NCBI RefSeq assembly: GCF_000622895.1
Contig: NZ_AVCC01000003.1
Span: forward strand, 29,194-93,193
Direction: 5' to 3'
DNA: 64,000 nt
Source: Herminiimonas sp. CN
GTDB taxonomy: Bacteria > Pseudomonadota > Gammaproteobacteria > Burkholderiales > Burkholderiaceae_D
How positions within the stretch are numbered: position 1 is the stretch's first letter; each line of letters starts with the position of its first letter. The notes beneath the pieces are model-generated. The model was not told the DNA's origin, did not search any database, and saw nothing but the letters and a program-made list of their open reading frames with translations. Positions 1-11,894 of the stretch are shown one piece after another. The translations under genes and the position numbers were made by a program.

Positions 1-1
1 C

Positions 2-2434
2 CAGCCGGTTGCTTCGTATGGCGATGGCACCGCCTATCTGGACGGCCTTGAAATTTCGGCCGATGATAATCAGGCGGCCGGTTGCGGCCCGACCGGTGCC
101 GCCATCCGCGGCAATCAGCCGTACTGGTGCCAGGATTTCCAGAGCGATCCGCGCACTGCGTCGTGGCATGCGCGCAGCGAGCGCTTCGGCTGGCGCGCCT
201 CGGCCGCGCTGCCGCTATGCCGCAACGGCGTCGTGATCGGGGTCTTTTCCCTGTATGCGGATGAAACCCATGTATTCGACGAAGCGGTGCGCAGCCTGCT
301 GGTCGAAATGGCGATCGACATCAGTTACGCGCTCGACAATTTCGCCCGTGAGACCGCGCGCCAGCAGGCCGAACAAGCGCTGCGCGATAGCGAGGAGCGT
401 TATCGCGCGGTGACGCAATCTGCCAACGATGCGATTATCACATCCGATAAAGCCGGCAATATCGTCAGCTGGAACCAAGGCGCCGCAGCAATCTTCGGTT
501 ATGTCCAGGCCGAGGTTCTCGGTCAGCCGCTGACGCTGCTAATGCCGGAGCGCTACCGGCAGCGCCATCAGGCCGGCATGCGCCGGATCCAGTCCGGCGG
601 CGCGCCGGAGATCGTCGGCAGAATGGTCGAATTGACAGGTGTGCGCAAGGATGGCAGCGAATTTCCGCTGGAGCTTTTGCTGGCCAAGTGCGAAGTGGCC
701 AGCGGCTGGTTCATGACCGGCACCATTCGCGATATCAGCCAGCGCAAGCAGAACGAGGCCAAGCTCGGGCTGGCCGCTCAGGTATTCGAGCAGAGCGGCG
801 AAGGCATCATGATTACCGATGCGCATCATCGCATCGTGAGGATCAACCACGCATTCACTGCCATTACCGGTTACAGCGAAGCCGAAGCGCTGGACCAGAA
901 TCCGCGCATGCTAAGTTCGGGCCGGCAGGATCAGGATTTCTATCGGGGCATGTGGGCTGTCATCAAAGCACAGGGCCACTGGCAAGGGGAAGTCTGGAAC
1001 CGCCGCAAGGATGGCAGCGTGTATCCGGAATGGCTATCGATCAGCAAGGTGCTCGACAGCCAGGGCAACCTGACCAACTATATCGGCATCTTCAGCGACA
1101 TCAGCCAGTACAAGGCGGCGCAGGAGCAGATCCAGCGGCTGGCGCACTTCGATGCGCTGACCGGATTGCCGAACCGTGTCTTGCTCAACGACCGCACCAG
1201 CCAGGCACTCTCGATGGCGCATCGCAGCCATGCGCCGCTGGCGCTGATGTTTATCGATCTGGATCGTTTCAAGAATGTCAACGATTCGCTCGGCCATCGC
1301 ATCGGCGACGCCTTGCTGGTTGCGCTGGCCCAGCGCCTTTGCGCGGCAGTGCGCGAACAGGACACCGTATCGCGTCTGGGCGGGGACGAATTCATCCTGG
1401 TGCTGCCCGATACCGATGCCGATGGTGCGGCCCATATCGCGAAGATATTGCTGGAAACCGCGGTCCAGCCGTACCAGATCGAACAGCATGAACTGACCAT
1501 CACGTCGTCGATCGGGATCGCCATGTACCCGGGCGACGGCGAGGATTTCGAGTCGCTCTCGAAGTGCGCCGATATTGCGATGTACCGCGCAAAACAGGAC
1601 GGGCGCAACAATTTCTGTTTTTTCACCTCGGAAATGCAGGCCCGCTCGGTGCGCACGCTGCAACTTGAAAACGCGCTGCGCCGGGCGCTGGAACGCGATC
1701 AGCTGGCGTTGCACTACCAGCCCCAGGTGTCGTTGCAGGACGGCAGCATCATCGGCGCCGAAGCGCTGCTGCGCTGGCAGCACCCGGAACTGGGTTGGAT
1801 CCTGCCGGCCGAATTCATTCCGATCGCCGAAGACAGCGGCCAGATCCTGCAGCTCGGGGAATGGGTGCTGCGCACTGCAGCGCGCCAGTGCCGCGCCTGG
1901 ATCGAATCCATGCCGGGACCGCTGATGATGGCGGTGAACCTGTCGGCAGTGCAGTTCCGCCACCCGCACCTGCCGGAACTGGTGATGCAGATTCTCGAAC
2001 AGGAAGGGTTGCCGCCGTCCTGCCTGGAGCTGGAGCTGACCGAAAGCGCGGCCATGGATAATCCGCTGGCTGCGGTGGTGGTCATGGACCGTTTGCACGC
2101 GTGCGGAATCCGGATGTCGATTGACGATTTCGGCACCGGCTATTCTTCGCTCAGCTACCTGAAGCGTTTTCAGGTCTACAAACTGAAGATCGACCAATCC
2201 TTCGTGCGCGACATCTCGGCCGATCCGGAAGACGAGGCGATCGTCGGCGCCATCATCAGCATGGCCCGCAGCCTCGGCCTGCGCACCATCGCCGAAGGGG
2301 TCGAAACCGAGCGGCAGCTGGCGTTCCTGCGTGAAAAAGGCTGCGACGAAGCGCAGGGTTACTACTTCGGCAAGCCGATGCCGGCGGAGCGGTTCGAGGC
2401 CGCATTGCGGCAGCGGCAGGATATTTCCGCCTGA
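2..2434 (+). CDS. GAF-PAS-PAS-GGDEF-EAL cyclic-di-GMP turnover protein (5' end missing)
   Basis: The reading frame is open from the left edge of the window, so the start lies outside; 810 residues are visible. In order they hold the end of a GAF-like sensor (visible residues about 1-115), two PAS domains (about 130-240 and 255-370), GGDEF (about 380-540) and EAL (about 560-800). The cyclase site reads GGDEF and has an RxxD inhibitory site (REQD) five residues before it. The phosphodiesterase part keeps EALLRW, NLSAVQF, DDFGTGYSS and AEGVETE, so both halves look catalytically competent. It should make and/or hydrolyse c-di-GMP in response to a signal sensed by the N-terminal domains. An internal ATG at 233 would cut through the GAF domain and is not the likely start. 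The stop codon touches a copy of the intergenic repeat. Confidence 0.93.
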   Translation, partial: QPVASYGDGTAYLDGLEISADDNQAAGCGPTGAAIRGNQPYWCQDFQSDPRTASWHARSERFGWRASAALPLCRNGVVIGVFSLYADETHVFDEAVRSLLVEMAIDISYALDNFARETARQQAEQALRDSEERYRAVTQSANDAIITSDKAGNIVSWNQGAAAIFGYVQAEVLGQPLTLLMPERYRQRHQAGMRRIQSGGAPEIVGRMVELTGVRKDGSEFPLELLLAKCEVASGWFMTGTIRDISQRKQNEAKLGLAAQVFEQSGEGIMITDAHHRIVRINHAFTAITGYSEAEALDQNPRMLSSGRQDQDFYRGMWAVIKAQGHWQGEVWNRRKDGSVYPEWLSISKVLDSQGNLTNYIGIFSDISQYKAAQEQIQRLAHFDALTGLPNRVLLNDRTSQALSMAHRSHAPLALMFIDLDRFKNVNDSLGHRIGDALLVALAQRLCAAVREQDTVSRLGGDEFILVLPDTDADGAAHIAKILLETAVQPYQIEQHELTITSSIGIAMYPGDGEDFESLSKCADIAMYRAKQDGRNNFCFFTSEMQARSVRTLQLENALRRALERDQLALHYQPQVSLQDGSIIGAEALLRWQHPELGWILPAEFIPIAEDSGQILQLGEWVLRTAARQCRAWIESMPGPLMMAVNLSAVQFRHPHLPELVMQILEQEGLPPSCLELELTESAAMDNPLAAVVVMDRLHACGIRMSIDDFGTGYSSLSYLKRFQVYKLKIDQSFVRDISADPEDEAIVGAIISMARSLGLRTIAEGVETERQLAFLREKGCDEAQGYYFGKPMPAERFEAALRQRQDISA

Positions 2435-2504
2435 AAATATAGCCTGCCGTATTTTCAGAATGCCATTGAAACATGGCGGATATATCACGGTTTTTTGATA
2501 CCCC
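2434..2504 (-). repeat. interspersed intergenic repeat, copy 1
   Basis: Read on the minus strand, this begins GGGGTATC, continues through an A-run, and ends AAAATAC, seven bases, TATATTTT. It matches six other copies in the window at both ends. It directly abuts the stop codon of the GGDEF-EAL gene. The AT-rich inverted repeat at 2434-2455 could fold into a weak hairpin at the 3' end of that transcript. Confidence 0.7.
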
Positions 2505-2719
2505 CCAACCAATGCAACGCGTGCGGCAAGACCCGGCCAGCGCCCGTGCCGCGTTCGGCTTTGCTCCCTGGCATCCCGGCCTGATCGTGACGATGTCGGA
2601 TTTTTTTGCAACATCCTTGCGGCCCGTCAACCGTTCCTGAGCGATTCGGCATCAAATATCAGATCGATAATCACGCAGCCGCTGCCCGGCCGCAATCGCT
2701 CATCCCGAAGGAGCATCCG

Positions 2720-5557
<2,838 letters not shown>

Positions 5558-5587
5558 GCGTCCTGCTGCTATGATCTGAGAAAACAG

Positions 5588-5665
5588 CTGGGTATGTGCA
5601 GAAATACCTGCATTTACGCAAATAAACATGCGGTATTGAAAAATACTATAAGTAGTATGAATTTA
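5588..5665 (+). repeat. interspersed intergenic repeat, copy 2
   Basis: It starts TGGGTATG, has an internal GCGGTATTG segment and ends AAAATAC, then about seven bases, then GTATGAATTT. It lies between acnA and its terminator. Its ends match the other copies at 2434, 21751, 24367, 31229, 41577 and 50334. Confidence 0.7.
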
Positions 5666-5677
5666 AGGCAAATCGCA

Positions 5678-5715
5678 CCGCCGCCTGCCAAAAGCAGGCC
5701 GGCGGCTTTAGTTTG
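5678..5715. terminator. probable bidirectional Rho-independent terminator
   Basis: A GC-rich stem (CCGCCGCCTGC pairing with GCAGGCCGGCGG, one bulge, loop of about four A) is followed by a short T-rich run. It sits between acnA on the plus strand and a small gene ending at 5740 on the minus strand. Confidence 0.65.
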
Positions 5716-5739
5716 CGGTTGCGCGCGGCAGCCGGCCGG

Positions 5740-6045
5740 CTAAGCCCACTGCTTGCCGAGTTCCTCCAGCCCGGCCTGCTGCAGGTCCTGCGGCGTCATC
5801 GCGATGCGGAACTTGCATTCGGCATTAAAGTGCAGGAACCACGGCTCGGCCAGCATCGGGATCTGCGAATCGCGCTCGACCTGCACGACCAGGAAAGCGC
5901 CCCGGCGCCCGTTCTGCTCGGTGAAATAGGTCGCTTCCGGCTTGATCGCCTCCAGGATGCGGCCGATGATGGCCCCGACCGTGCCGTTGCGCACCGCGGT
6001 ATTGAACGGCTCGGGGGGGAATTCGACGTTGAGTATCATACGCAT
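5740..6045 (-). CDS. small conserved-looking protein of unknown function (101 aa)
   Basis: A 101-residue soluble protein with no signal peptide or membrane segment. The ATG at 6045 is preceded on its strand by GAGAGGAG about ten bases upstream. The pattern of alternating beta-rich stretches (MRMILNVEF, GAFLVVQVE, WFLHFNAECKFRIAM) and helices resembles small dimeric ferredoxin-like proteins such as the muconolactone isomerase or Dabb folds. That is an impression from composition, not a recognised family. It is the second gene of a possible two-gene minus-strand unit behind the SnoaL-like gene, 83 bp upstream. I do not recognise its function. Confidence 0.7.
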   Translation of the reverse strand: MRMILNVEFPPEPFNTAVRNGTVGAIIGRILEAIKPEATYFTEQNGRRGAFLVVQVERDSQIPMLAEPWFLHFNAECKFRIAMTPQDLQQAGLEELGKQWA

Positions 6046-6128
6046 GACGCTTGACTCCTCTCGCTGGTTTTAGCGCGGCAGAGTGCGCATGGCACTCAGC
6101 GCCACGCTGGCGCCAGATGGAAATTGCA

Positions 6129-6515
6129 CTACAGCCCATAGCGCGCGGCAGTGTTGAAAAAACCCCGCCAGCGCGTGATTTTGCCGTTCCTTACCGTGAA
6201 CACATGAACCCATTCGGACGCAAAGTCTTCATTGGTGTCGAGCGCCGTTGATTGTTCCCAGCCGAGCACGATGACATGCTCGCCGGCCTCGATGAATTCG
6301 CGCGGCTCGAACACGTGAATCGCGTCGGCCAGCGGGAGCGCCGCAAAAAAAGCGGCCACCTCGATGTGGTCGCGCCGCAGTCCGGCATACGGCAAATTTT
6401 CAGAACCGACGAATTCCCAATCGACCTTCTCGGCCACCAGATCCAGGATCGCCGGTATATTTCCCTGGCCGAAAGCGGTATACGCCTGTTGCACGACAGC
6501 GGTAGCGGCGCCCAT
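6129..6515 (-). CDS. SnoaL-like / NTF2-fold protein
   Basis: A 128-residue protein with the layout of the SnoaL-like polyketide cyclase / NTF2 superfamily: an N-terminal helix pair (VVQQAYTAFGQGNIPAILDL), then EKVDWEF, then a curved sheet ending WVHVFTVRNGKITRWRGFF. Members bind small hydrophobic ligands or act as isomerases or hydrolases; the substrate cannot be read from sequence. The start at 6515 (MGAATAVVQQ) is chosen because AGGAGG lies just before it; a longer frame up to 6596 adds low-complexity sequence with no ribosome site. It is followed by the 101-residue gene on the same strand. Confidence 0.8.
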   Translation of the reverse strand: MGAATAVVQQAYTAFGQGNIPAILDLVAEKVDWEFVGSENLPYAGLRRDHIEVAAFFAALPLADAIHVFEPREFIEAGEHVIVLGWEQSTALDTNEDFASEWVHVFTVRNGKITRWRGFFNTAARYGL

Positions 6516-6716
6516 GTTGATGCCTCCTGTTGGCAAACACTCCGGAAAATCGGGGTACAGCCATGCTGCCGCCGACGATGCCGCGTGCGGCAACACCGTA
6601 GCCGCATCAAGAACCTTTACCCATTTTAAATTCTAGTATTTCCCGTTTCGAATACCATCCGCAAGCGCTGCGCCGTTGCGTTGCGTCAAACGACCGCAGG
6701 CAAAAGCCGGCCGCCG

Positions 6717-8060
6717 CTAGGGTTGCGGCCGGTCGCTGGCGGCGGCGCGCGCATGCACCATCCGGCCGGCCGCGTAGGTCGCGGCAACGCTGCGGTCGTC
6801 GCCTAGCAAGGCAAGCGCGAACAGCAACTCTTCCAGGCTATCGGTGCGTGCAGTGCGGCGCGCCAGCAACGGGGTCGCCTGCGGGTCAAGCACGATGAAA
6901 TCGGCTTCAGCGCCGGGCGCGAAGCTGCCGATCGTGTCCTCCAGCTGCATGCTGCGCGCCGCGCCAAGGGTGGCGAGGTAGAACATGCGTAGTGCCGATA
7001 GCGTGGTGCCACCCATGCGCGCGACCTTGAAGGTCTCGTTCATGGTCTGCAGCATTGAGAATGCGGTGCCGGCACCGATGTCGGAGGCCAGCGACAGCGG
7101 CACCTGCGCCGCAGCTGCGCGGGCGAAATCGAACAGGCCGCTGCCGAGGAACAGGTTGGAAGTCGGGCAGACCGCGATAGCGGATTGGGTCTCGTTCATG
7201 CGCCTGAAGTCGGCGTCGTCGAGCCAGATGCCGTGGCCGTACATCGCGCGCGGGCGCAGCAGGCCGGCCCGGTCGTACACGTCCAGATAGCTGCGCGCGG
7301 TCGGGAACAGCTGCCTGACCCACGCCACTTCGTCGGTGTTTTCGGCGACGTGGCTCTGGATATAGGTATCCGGATAGGCGCGCGCCAGTTCGCCGGCCAG
7401 CTGCAGCTGCGCATCGGTTGAGGTCGGCGCGAAGCGTGGCGTGATCGCAACCAGCTGGCGGCCGCGCTTGTGCCATTTCTTGATCAGTGCTTCGGTGTCG
7501 CGCGCGCCGCCCTCGGCCGTGTCGCGCAGGAACTCCGGGCAGTTGCGGTCCATCAGCACCTTGCCGGCCACCATCCGTAGGTTGCGCCGTTCGCTGGCGC
7601 TGAAAAACGCCTCGACCGATTCCGGATGCACGGTGCAATACACCATCGCGCTGGTGGTGCCGCAGCGCAGCAGCTGGCCGATGAAGAATTCGGCCACTTC
7701 GGCCGCATGTTCCGGCTCGGCAAAGCGGCGCTCGGCCGGGAAGGTGTACTGCTGCAGCCACGGCAGCAGGCCGGGCGCCGGCGAAGCAATGATGTCGGTC
7801 TGCGGGTAATGCAGATGGGTGTCGATGAAGCCGGGCACGATCAGCTTGCCGCGGTAGTCGATGACGACCGCATCCGGCGGCAGGCTGGCGTGCAGTTGCG
7901 CATAAGCGCCGGCAATCTGGACCTGCCCATCTGCGACGATCAGCAGCCCGTCCTGATGCCATTGGGCAGCATCCTGGTGCAAAGCCGGATCACCTGTGAA
8001 ATGCAGGATGCTGGCGCGGTAGACTTGCAGTGCAGGTAGCTCTGCGGCGGCGTTGCTCAT
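6717..8060 (-). CDS. guaD: guanine deaminase
   Basis: A 447-residue amidohydrolase-superfamily enzyme that should convert guanine to xanthine in purine salvage or catabolism. The zinc-binding and active-site signatures of this family are visible: PGFIDTHLHYPQTD with the metal-binding HxH, HVAENTDE, HGIWLDD, and SDIGAGT carrying the late aspartate. The long stretch SPAPGLLPWLQQYTFPAE is characteristic of guanine deaminases. The start at 8060 (MSNAAAELPAL) has AAGGA upstream; an in-frame ATG at 8120 does not. It is transcribed away from the polyene cluster and shares the 222-bp intergenic region with it. No transporter or xanthine oxidase gene is adjacent. Confidence 0.92.
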   Translation of the reverse strand: MSNAAAELPALQVYRASILHFTGDPALHQDAAQWHQDGLLIVADGQVQIAGAYAQLHASLPPDAVVIDYRGKLIVPGFIDTHLHYPQTDIIASPAPGLLPWLQQYTFPAERRFAEPEHAAEVAEFFIGQLLRCGTTSAMVYCTVHPESVEAFFSASERRNLRMVAGKVLMDRNCPEFLRDTAEGGARDTEALIKKWHKRGRQLVAITPRFAPTSTDAQLQLAGELARAYPDTYIQSHVAENTDEVAWVRQLFPTARSYLDVYDRAGLLRPRAMYGHGIWLDDADFRRMNETQSAIAVCPTSNLFLGSGLFDFARAAAAQVPLSLASDIGAGTAFSMLQTMNETFKVARMGGTTLSALRMFYLATLGAARSMQLEDTIGSFAPGAEADFIVLDPQATPLLARRTARTDSLEELLFALALLGDDRSVAATYAAGRMVHARAAASDRPQP

Positions 8061-8221
8061 GGTGTGTCCTTGCTGGTCAGGGGTGCTGGGCCGTGCGATG
8101 GCGACATTATCGTCTGCCACAGCCTTTTCCTCATACTGCCGTGCCGCAACCGAAGCGGCGATCGCCCAAACGGGGATCCGGCGCTCCGGGGCAGGGGAAA
8201 AAGCATGGATTAATAGCGGGC

Positions 8222-8227
8222 TATAAT
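8222..8227 (+). promoter_or_regulatory. candidate -10 element for the polyene operon
   Basis: A perfect TATAAT lies 55 bp upstream of the ACP start codon, in the 222-bp gap between divergent guaD and the polyene cluster. I see no convincing -35 at the right distance, so this is a weak call. The rest of the gap holds no other recognisable signal. Confidence 0.35.
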
Positions 8228-8282
8228 ATGCGGCCGCGCTGAAACCGATAGTGCGCCGTTTGATTTACCCGTAAAGATAAAC

Positions 8283-8567
8283 ATGAAGTCTGAAAGCATA
8301 GCGACATACGATACCGACCTGCAGAACGAGGTCGCTGAACTGATCGTCCAGGGTTTGAGTCTGGACCAGAGCGCCGCTGCGATCGATCCCGACGAGCCGC
8401 TGTATGGCGATGGTTTGGGGCTGGATTCGATCGATATACTCGAGGTTTCGCTGTTGATTTCCAAGCGTTATGGGATCCAGTTGCGCGCCAACAACGATGA
8501 CAATCACCGCATTTTCAGTTCCCTGCGCAGCTTGACTGCATACATCAGCGCGCAGAGATCGGCCTGA
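8283..8567 (+). CDS. acyl carrier protein of the polyene cluster
   Basis: A 94-residue phosphopantetheine-binding carrier protein. The attachment serine is S49 in GLGLDSIDILE. It would carry the growing chain as a thioester for the ketosynthase, ketoreductase and dehydratases encoded downstream. It is the first gene of the cluster. Its TGA overlaps the next ATG by one base (TGATG), so the two are translationally coupled. Characterised APE clusters usually carry two adjacent ACP genes; only this one is present here. Family assignment is firm; the polyene role comes from context. Confidence 0.9.
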   Translation: MKSESIATYDTDLQNEVAELIVQGLSLDQSAAAIDPDEPLYGDGLGLDSIDILEVSLLISKRYGIQLRANNDDNHRIFSSLRSLTAYISAQRSA

Positions 8568-9205
8568 TGTCCGCGGCGGCCGGGTCAGGGCGCTGGATAG
8601 CACTTGTTGCGCTGGGCGTAGCGTATGCGTGTCTGGCGCACTACACGAATAGCCGCAATGGAACTGAAACGCTGGGTACCGTTTTGGCGCTGGCGCCGAT
8701 TGTGCTGGTGCTGCTGTCGATGGCCTGGCAAGCGCGCCACCGGATTGCCGCGCTGCTGGTGTTTTGCATCGGCTGTGCCGCGCTGTATGCTGGATGGAGC
8801 ATGTTATCCCAGCACTTCGCCCGGATTTACTGGCTTGAACATGCTGGCTCCCAACTGATGCTCTGCCTGGGTTTTGCGCGCACGCTGGGTTCCGGCCGGG
8901 AACCGATGTGTTCCTATTTTGCAAGAATGATCGAAGGTCCGCTAACGCCGCAGCTTGCGCGTTACACCAGACAGGTTACCGGGGCCTGGGCGGTTTTCTT
9001 TGCCTTGATGGCGCTTGCTTCGACACTGCTTTTCCTGACGGTAGCGCAGTCGACATGGTCGGTATTCGCCAATTTCTTTACCGCGCCGCTGATAGTCCTG
9101 ATGTTCGTGCTCGAGTATGGCGCAAGGAAATGCCTGCTGCCGAACATGCAGCACGGGCACATACTTGACGCCATGAAAGTGGTCTGGAAAGTGCCTTCCC
9201 GTTAG
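8567..9205 (+). CDS. COG4648-type integral membrane protein (APE cluster marker)
   Basis: A 212-residue membrane protein with five to six hydrophobic segments (for example WIALVALGVAYACLA, LGTVLALAPIVLVLLSM, WAVFFALMALASTLLFL and TAPLIVLMFVLEYGARK). The conserved-looking core FARTLGSGREPMCSYFAR and the arginine-rich C-terminal region match the COG4648 family that accompanies aryl polyene clusters, where it is often misannotated as a DNA gyrase subunit. Its biochemical role is unknown. It starts at the TGATG overlap with the ACP gene. A short tandem-repeat array lies between it and the ligase gene. Confidence 0.8.
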   Translation: MSAAAGSGRWIALVALGVAYACLAHYTNSRNGTETLGTVLALAPIVLVLLSMAWQARHRIAALLVFCIGCAALYAGWSMLSQHFARIYWLEHAGSQLMLCLGFARTLGSGREPMCSYFARMIEGPLTPQLARYTRQVTGAWAVFFALMALASTLLFLTVAQSTWSVFANFFTAPLIVLMFVLEYGARKCLLPNMQHGHILDAMKVVWKVPSR

Positions 9206-9241
9206 TCACGAATGTCACGCATGTCACGAAAATCACGTCCA
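9206..9241 (+). repeat. four tandem 9-nt repeats
   Basis: Four consecutive nonamers start TCACG (TCACGAATG, TCACGCATG, TCACGAAAA, TCACGTCCA) and are followed by a degenerate TCATGAGCG. They fill most of the 64-bp gap between the COG4648 gene and the ligase gene, inside the operon. Confidence 0.7.
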
Positions 9242-9269
9242 TCATGAGCGCGCGCCGAAACAAAATATC

Positions 9270-10634
9270 ATGCCAACCCTGCCCCTGATCACCCATGAAC
9301 ATGCCGACAGCGTGATTGCCTGGCGCGACGGCTGTTCCGTGAGCGCCGCGCAATTTTTGTTCGACGTCGCGCAACTGCGCGAAAAATTGCCTGGCGGTAG
9401 CCACATGCTGAACGGCTGCAACGATCGCTACCGCTTCACCGTTGGGCTGGCTGCGGCACTGCTGAGCAAGAAGATAAGCTTGCTGCCGCCGGCGCAAACG
9501 CCGGAAATGATGCGTCAATTGCAACTCTTTGCGCCGGATGCATTTTGCCTGACCGATCGCGCGGATTGTGCGATCGCGCTGCCGCAGCTGCAATTCCCCG
9601 CGCTGGCAGCGCTGCCGCAGGCAAAGGAGCCAGCCTTCGCGGTGCCTCAGGTCGATAGCGGGCAAGTGGTCGCCACCGTGTTTACCTCGGGTTCGACCGG
9701 GGTCCCTTGTGCGCATCCGAAAACCTGGGGTGCGCTGGTGCGTAACGTGCAGTCGGCAGCACGCCTGTGCGGCTTGCGCGATGGCCGTCGCCACACTGTG
9801 ATCGGCACCGTGCCGTCGCAGCACATGTTCGGCTTTGAATCGGCGGTACTGATGGCGATGCAAAGCGCAAATGCGCTGGCGGCCGGAGATGCGTTCTATC
9901 CGGCCGATATTTGCCATGCCATCGCTGCGGCGCCACGGCCGCGGATGCTGGTATCCACGCCGGTGCATTTGCGCGCACTGATGCAGGCAGGATTGCCGGT
10001 CCCGGCGCTCGACCTGATCCTCTCGGCCACCGCGCCATTGTCATCGGCATTGGCAGAACAGCTGGAAGCTGCCTGCCGGGCACCGGTGCTGGAAATTTAC
10101 GGCAGCACCGAAACCGGCAGAATCGCCACCCGCAATCCGGCCCAAACCCCGCAGTGGCAATTGTCAGACGGCATCCGCCTGAACCGGCAAGACGGCGTCA
10201 CTTGGGCTTTTGGCGCGCATATCGAATGCGCGACGCCGCTGCAGGATGTGATCGAGCCGATCGGCGAGGATCGCTTCCTGCTGCACGGCCGTACTGCCGA
10301 CCTGATCAACATTGCCGGCAAGCGCAGCTCGCTGACGTATTTGAATGTGCAGTTGAATGCGATTCCCGGTGTTGTCGATGGCGCTTTTTTCATGCCGGAC
10401 GAGGTGGGACCCGATGGCGTGACGCGACTGACCGCTTTTGTCGTCGCTCCCGGCTGCACGCCGGCGATGCTGATGACCGCGCTGCGGGCACGGGTTGATG
10501 CGGTGTTCCTGCCGCGTCCCCTGATCCTGGTCGACGCGCTGCCGCGCAATGCGAGCGGAAAATTGCCGCGCGCAGCGTTGCAATCGTTGGCGCTTGCCCA
10601 ATCCGGGCCAGCCGCCAAGCAGGATGCAGCATGA
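9270..10634 (+). CDS. AMP-dependent ligase (ApeH-like chain starter activation)
   Basis: A 454-residue member of the adenylate-forming family. It shows the phosphate-binding loop FTSGSTGVPCAHPKTW and the adenine-site motif EIYGSTETGR, and ends with the LPRNASGKLPRAAL hinge and lysine motif. By analogy with ApeH it should activate an aromatic or fatty acid starter and load it onto the ACP. The distinctive feature of this subfamily is a histidine-proline rather than glycine-lysine stretch after the STG loop. The start at 9270 follows the tandem nonamer array. The stop overlaps the next start (ATGA). No ammonia-lyase gene for a cinnamate-type starter is present in the window. Confidence 0.85.
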   Translation: MPTLPLITHEHADSVIAWRDGCSVSAAQFLFDVAQLREKLPGGSHMLNGCNDRYRFTVGLAAALLSKKISLLPPAQTPEMMRQLQLFAPDAFCLTDRADCAIALPQLQFPALAALPQAKEPAFAVPQVDSGQVVATVFTSGSTGVPCAHPKTWGALVRNVQSAARLCGLRDGRRHTVIGTVPSQHMFGFESAVLMAMQSANALAAGDAFYPADICHAIAAAPRPRMLVSTPVHLRALMQAGLPVPALDLILSATAPLSSALAEQLEAACRAPVLEIYGSTETGRIATRNPAQTPQWQLSDGIRLNRQDGVTWAFGAHIECATPLQDVIEPIGEDRFLLHGRTADLINIAGKRSSLTYLNVQLNAIPGVVDGAFFMPDEVGPDGVTRLTAFVVAPGCTPAMLMTALRARVDAVFLPRPLILVDALPRNASGKLPRAALQSLALAQSGPAAKQDAA

Positions 10635-10951
10635 CCGGCGGCCAGTTGCCATGCCAGTTACCATTGGTGATTGCGGCCGACCATCCGGTATTCGCCGGCC
10701 ACTTTCCCGGCGCGCCGATCGTCCCTGGCGCCATGCTGCTCGACTTGGCGCTGCAGGCGATAGGCAAGCAGCTCGGAACCGACCTGTCTGCCTGTCAAAT
10801 AAACGCGGTCAAGTTCCTCAGCCCGGTGCGCCCTGGCGAGCCGGCATCCGTGCGCTATGCAGCGCTGAACAATGGCGCGCTTCGGTTCGATATCCTGAGC
10901 GCTGCGCGTACCGTGGCGACCGGCACGATTCGTGTCGCGGCGCCGGAGTAG
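10631..10951 (+). CDS. hotdog-fold hydroxyacyl-ACP dehydratase (ApeI-like)
   Basis: A 106-residue FabZ/FabA-like single hotdog domain. The motif FAGHFPGAPIVPG contains the expected active-site histidine (H24). It is shorter than FabZ (about 150 residues), as is usual for this dehydratase type in aryl polyene clusters. It should remove water from beta-hydroxyacyl-ACP to create the conjugated double bonds, together with or alternating with the second dehydratase gene at 18545. It overlaps the ligase gene by four bases and precedes the acyltransferase by seven. Confidence 0.83.
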   Translation: MTGGQLPCQLPLVIAADHPVFAGHFPGAPIVPGAMLLDLALQAIGKQLGTDLSACQINAVKFLSPVRPGEPASVRYAALNNGALRFDILSAARTVATGTIRVAAPE

Positions 10952-10958
10952 CGTGCGC

Positions 10959-11891
10959 ATGAAGTCGCCCCAGCAAAATCAGGCTGACTGGCAACATGCG
11001 CCGGAGCGCAGCAACATGCTGATGCTGCGTGCGATGGCATGGATCTCGCTGCGCCTGGGCCGTCCTGCCGGCCGCGTGGTGCTGCACCTGATTGCCGGCT
11101 ATTTCCTGCTGTTTGCTCCCGCCAGCAGAGCCGCTTCACGCGATTATCTGGGCCGCATCCTGCCGCGTCCGGTGCGCTGGACCGATATCTACCGTCATTT
11201 CTTTTGCTTTGCCTCTACCATCCACGACCGGATCTACCTGCTCAATCAGCGCTTCGACCTGTTCCAGATCGAGGTCGAGGGCGAACAGCTGCTCCGGCAA
11301 GCACTGGCGGATGGACAGGGCCTGTTCCTGGTGGGCGCCCACATGGGCAGCTTCGAAGTGATTCGTGCGCTGGGATGCCGGCATGCCGGGTTGCAGGTTG
11401 CGATGGTCATGTACGAAGAAAATGCGCGCAAGATCAACCGGATGCTGGCCGCCATCAACCCGGCAGCACAGCAGGATGTGATTGCACTGGGAAAAGTGGA
11501 TTCGATGCTGAAAGTCAATGCATGCCTGGAACAGGGCAAGGTCATCGGAATGCTGGCCGACCGCACGCTGGATGACGACGCCGTGCAACCGGTGACGTTG
11601 CTGGGCAGCAGCGCGAACCTGCCGCTTGGGCCATTGCGGATGGCGGCCATCCTGCGCCGTCCGGTATTCTTCATGGCCGGTCTTTACCTGGGAGGGAACC
11701 GCTATCAGATACACTTTGAGCAACTCGCCGATTTTTCCGGCACTCCGCGAGGACAGCGGCAGCTTGAGATGCAGCGGGCGCTGGCACGGTATGCGCAATT
11801 ACTGGAAAAATGCTGTCAGCGCGCGCCGTATAACTGGTTCAATTTTTTCAATTTCTGGCAATCTGCAGCAGCCAAAAGCAAACAGGACTGA
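10959..11891 (+). CDS. LpxL/HtrB-like acyltransferase
   Basis: A 310-residue member of the lysophospholipid/lipid A acyltransferase superfamily, inner-membrane associated. The catalytic HX4(D/E) motif appears as HMGSFE within GAHMGSFEVI, followed by GKVIGMLADRTLDDD, where the last segment corresponds to the acceptor-binding region of LpxL-type enzymes. The C-terminal sequence APYNWFNFFNFW is also typical. In a polyene cluster it would move the acyl chain onto a lipid or sugar acceptor. The start at 10959 (ATG) is preferred over an ATG at 10932 that lies inside the dehydratase gene; a GTG at 10953 is also possible. Confidence 0.83.
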   Translation: MKSPQQNQADWQHAPERSNMLMLRAMAWISLRLGRPAGRVVLHLIAGYFLLFAPASRAASRDYLGRILPRPVRWTDIYRHFFCFASTIHDRIYLLNQRFDLFQIEVEGEQLLRQALADGQGLFLVGAHMGSFEVIRALGCRHAGLQVAMVMYEENARKINRMLAAINPAAQQDVIALGKVDSMLKVNACLEQGKVIGMLADRTLDDDAVQPVTLLGSSANLPLGPLRMAAILRRPVFFMAGLYLGGNRYQIHFEQLADFSGTPRGQRQLEMQRALARYAQLLEKCCQRAPYNWFNFFNFWQSAAAKSKQD

Positions 11892-11894
11892 CCG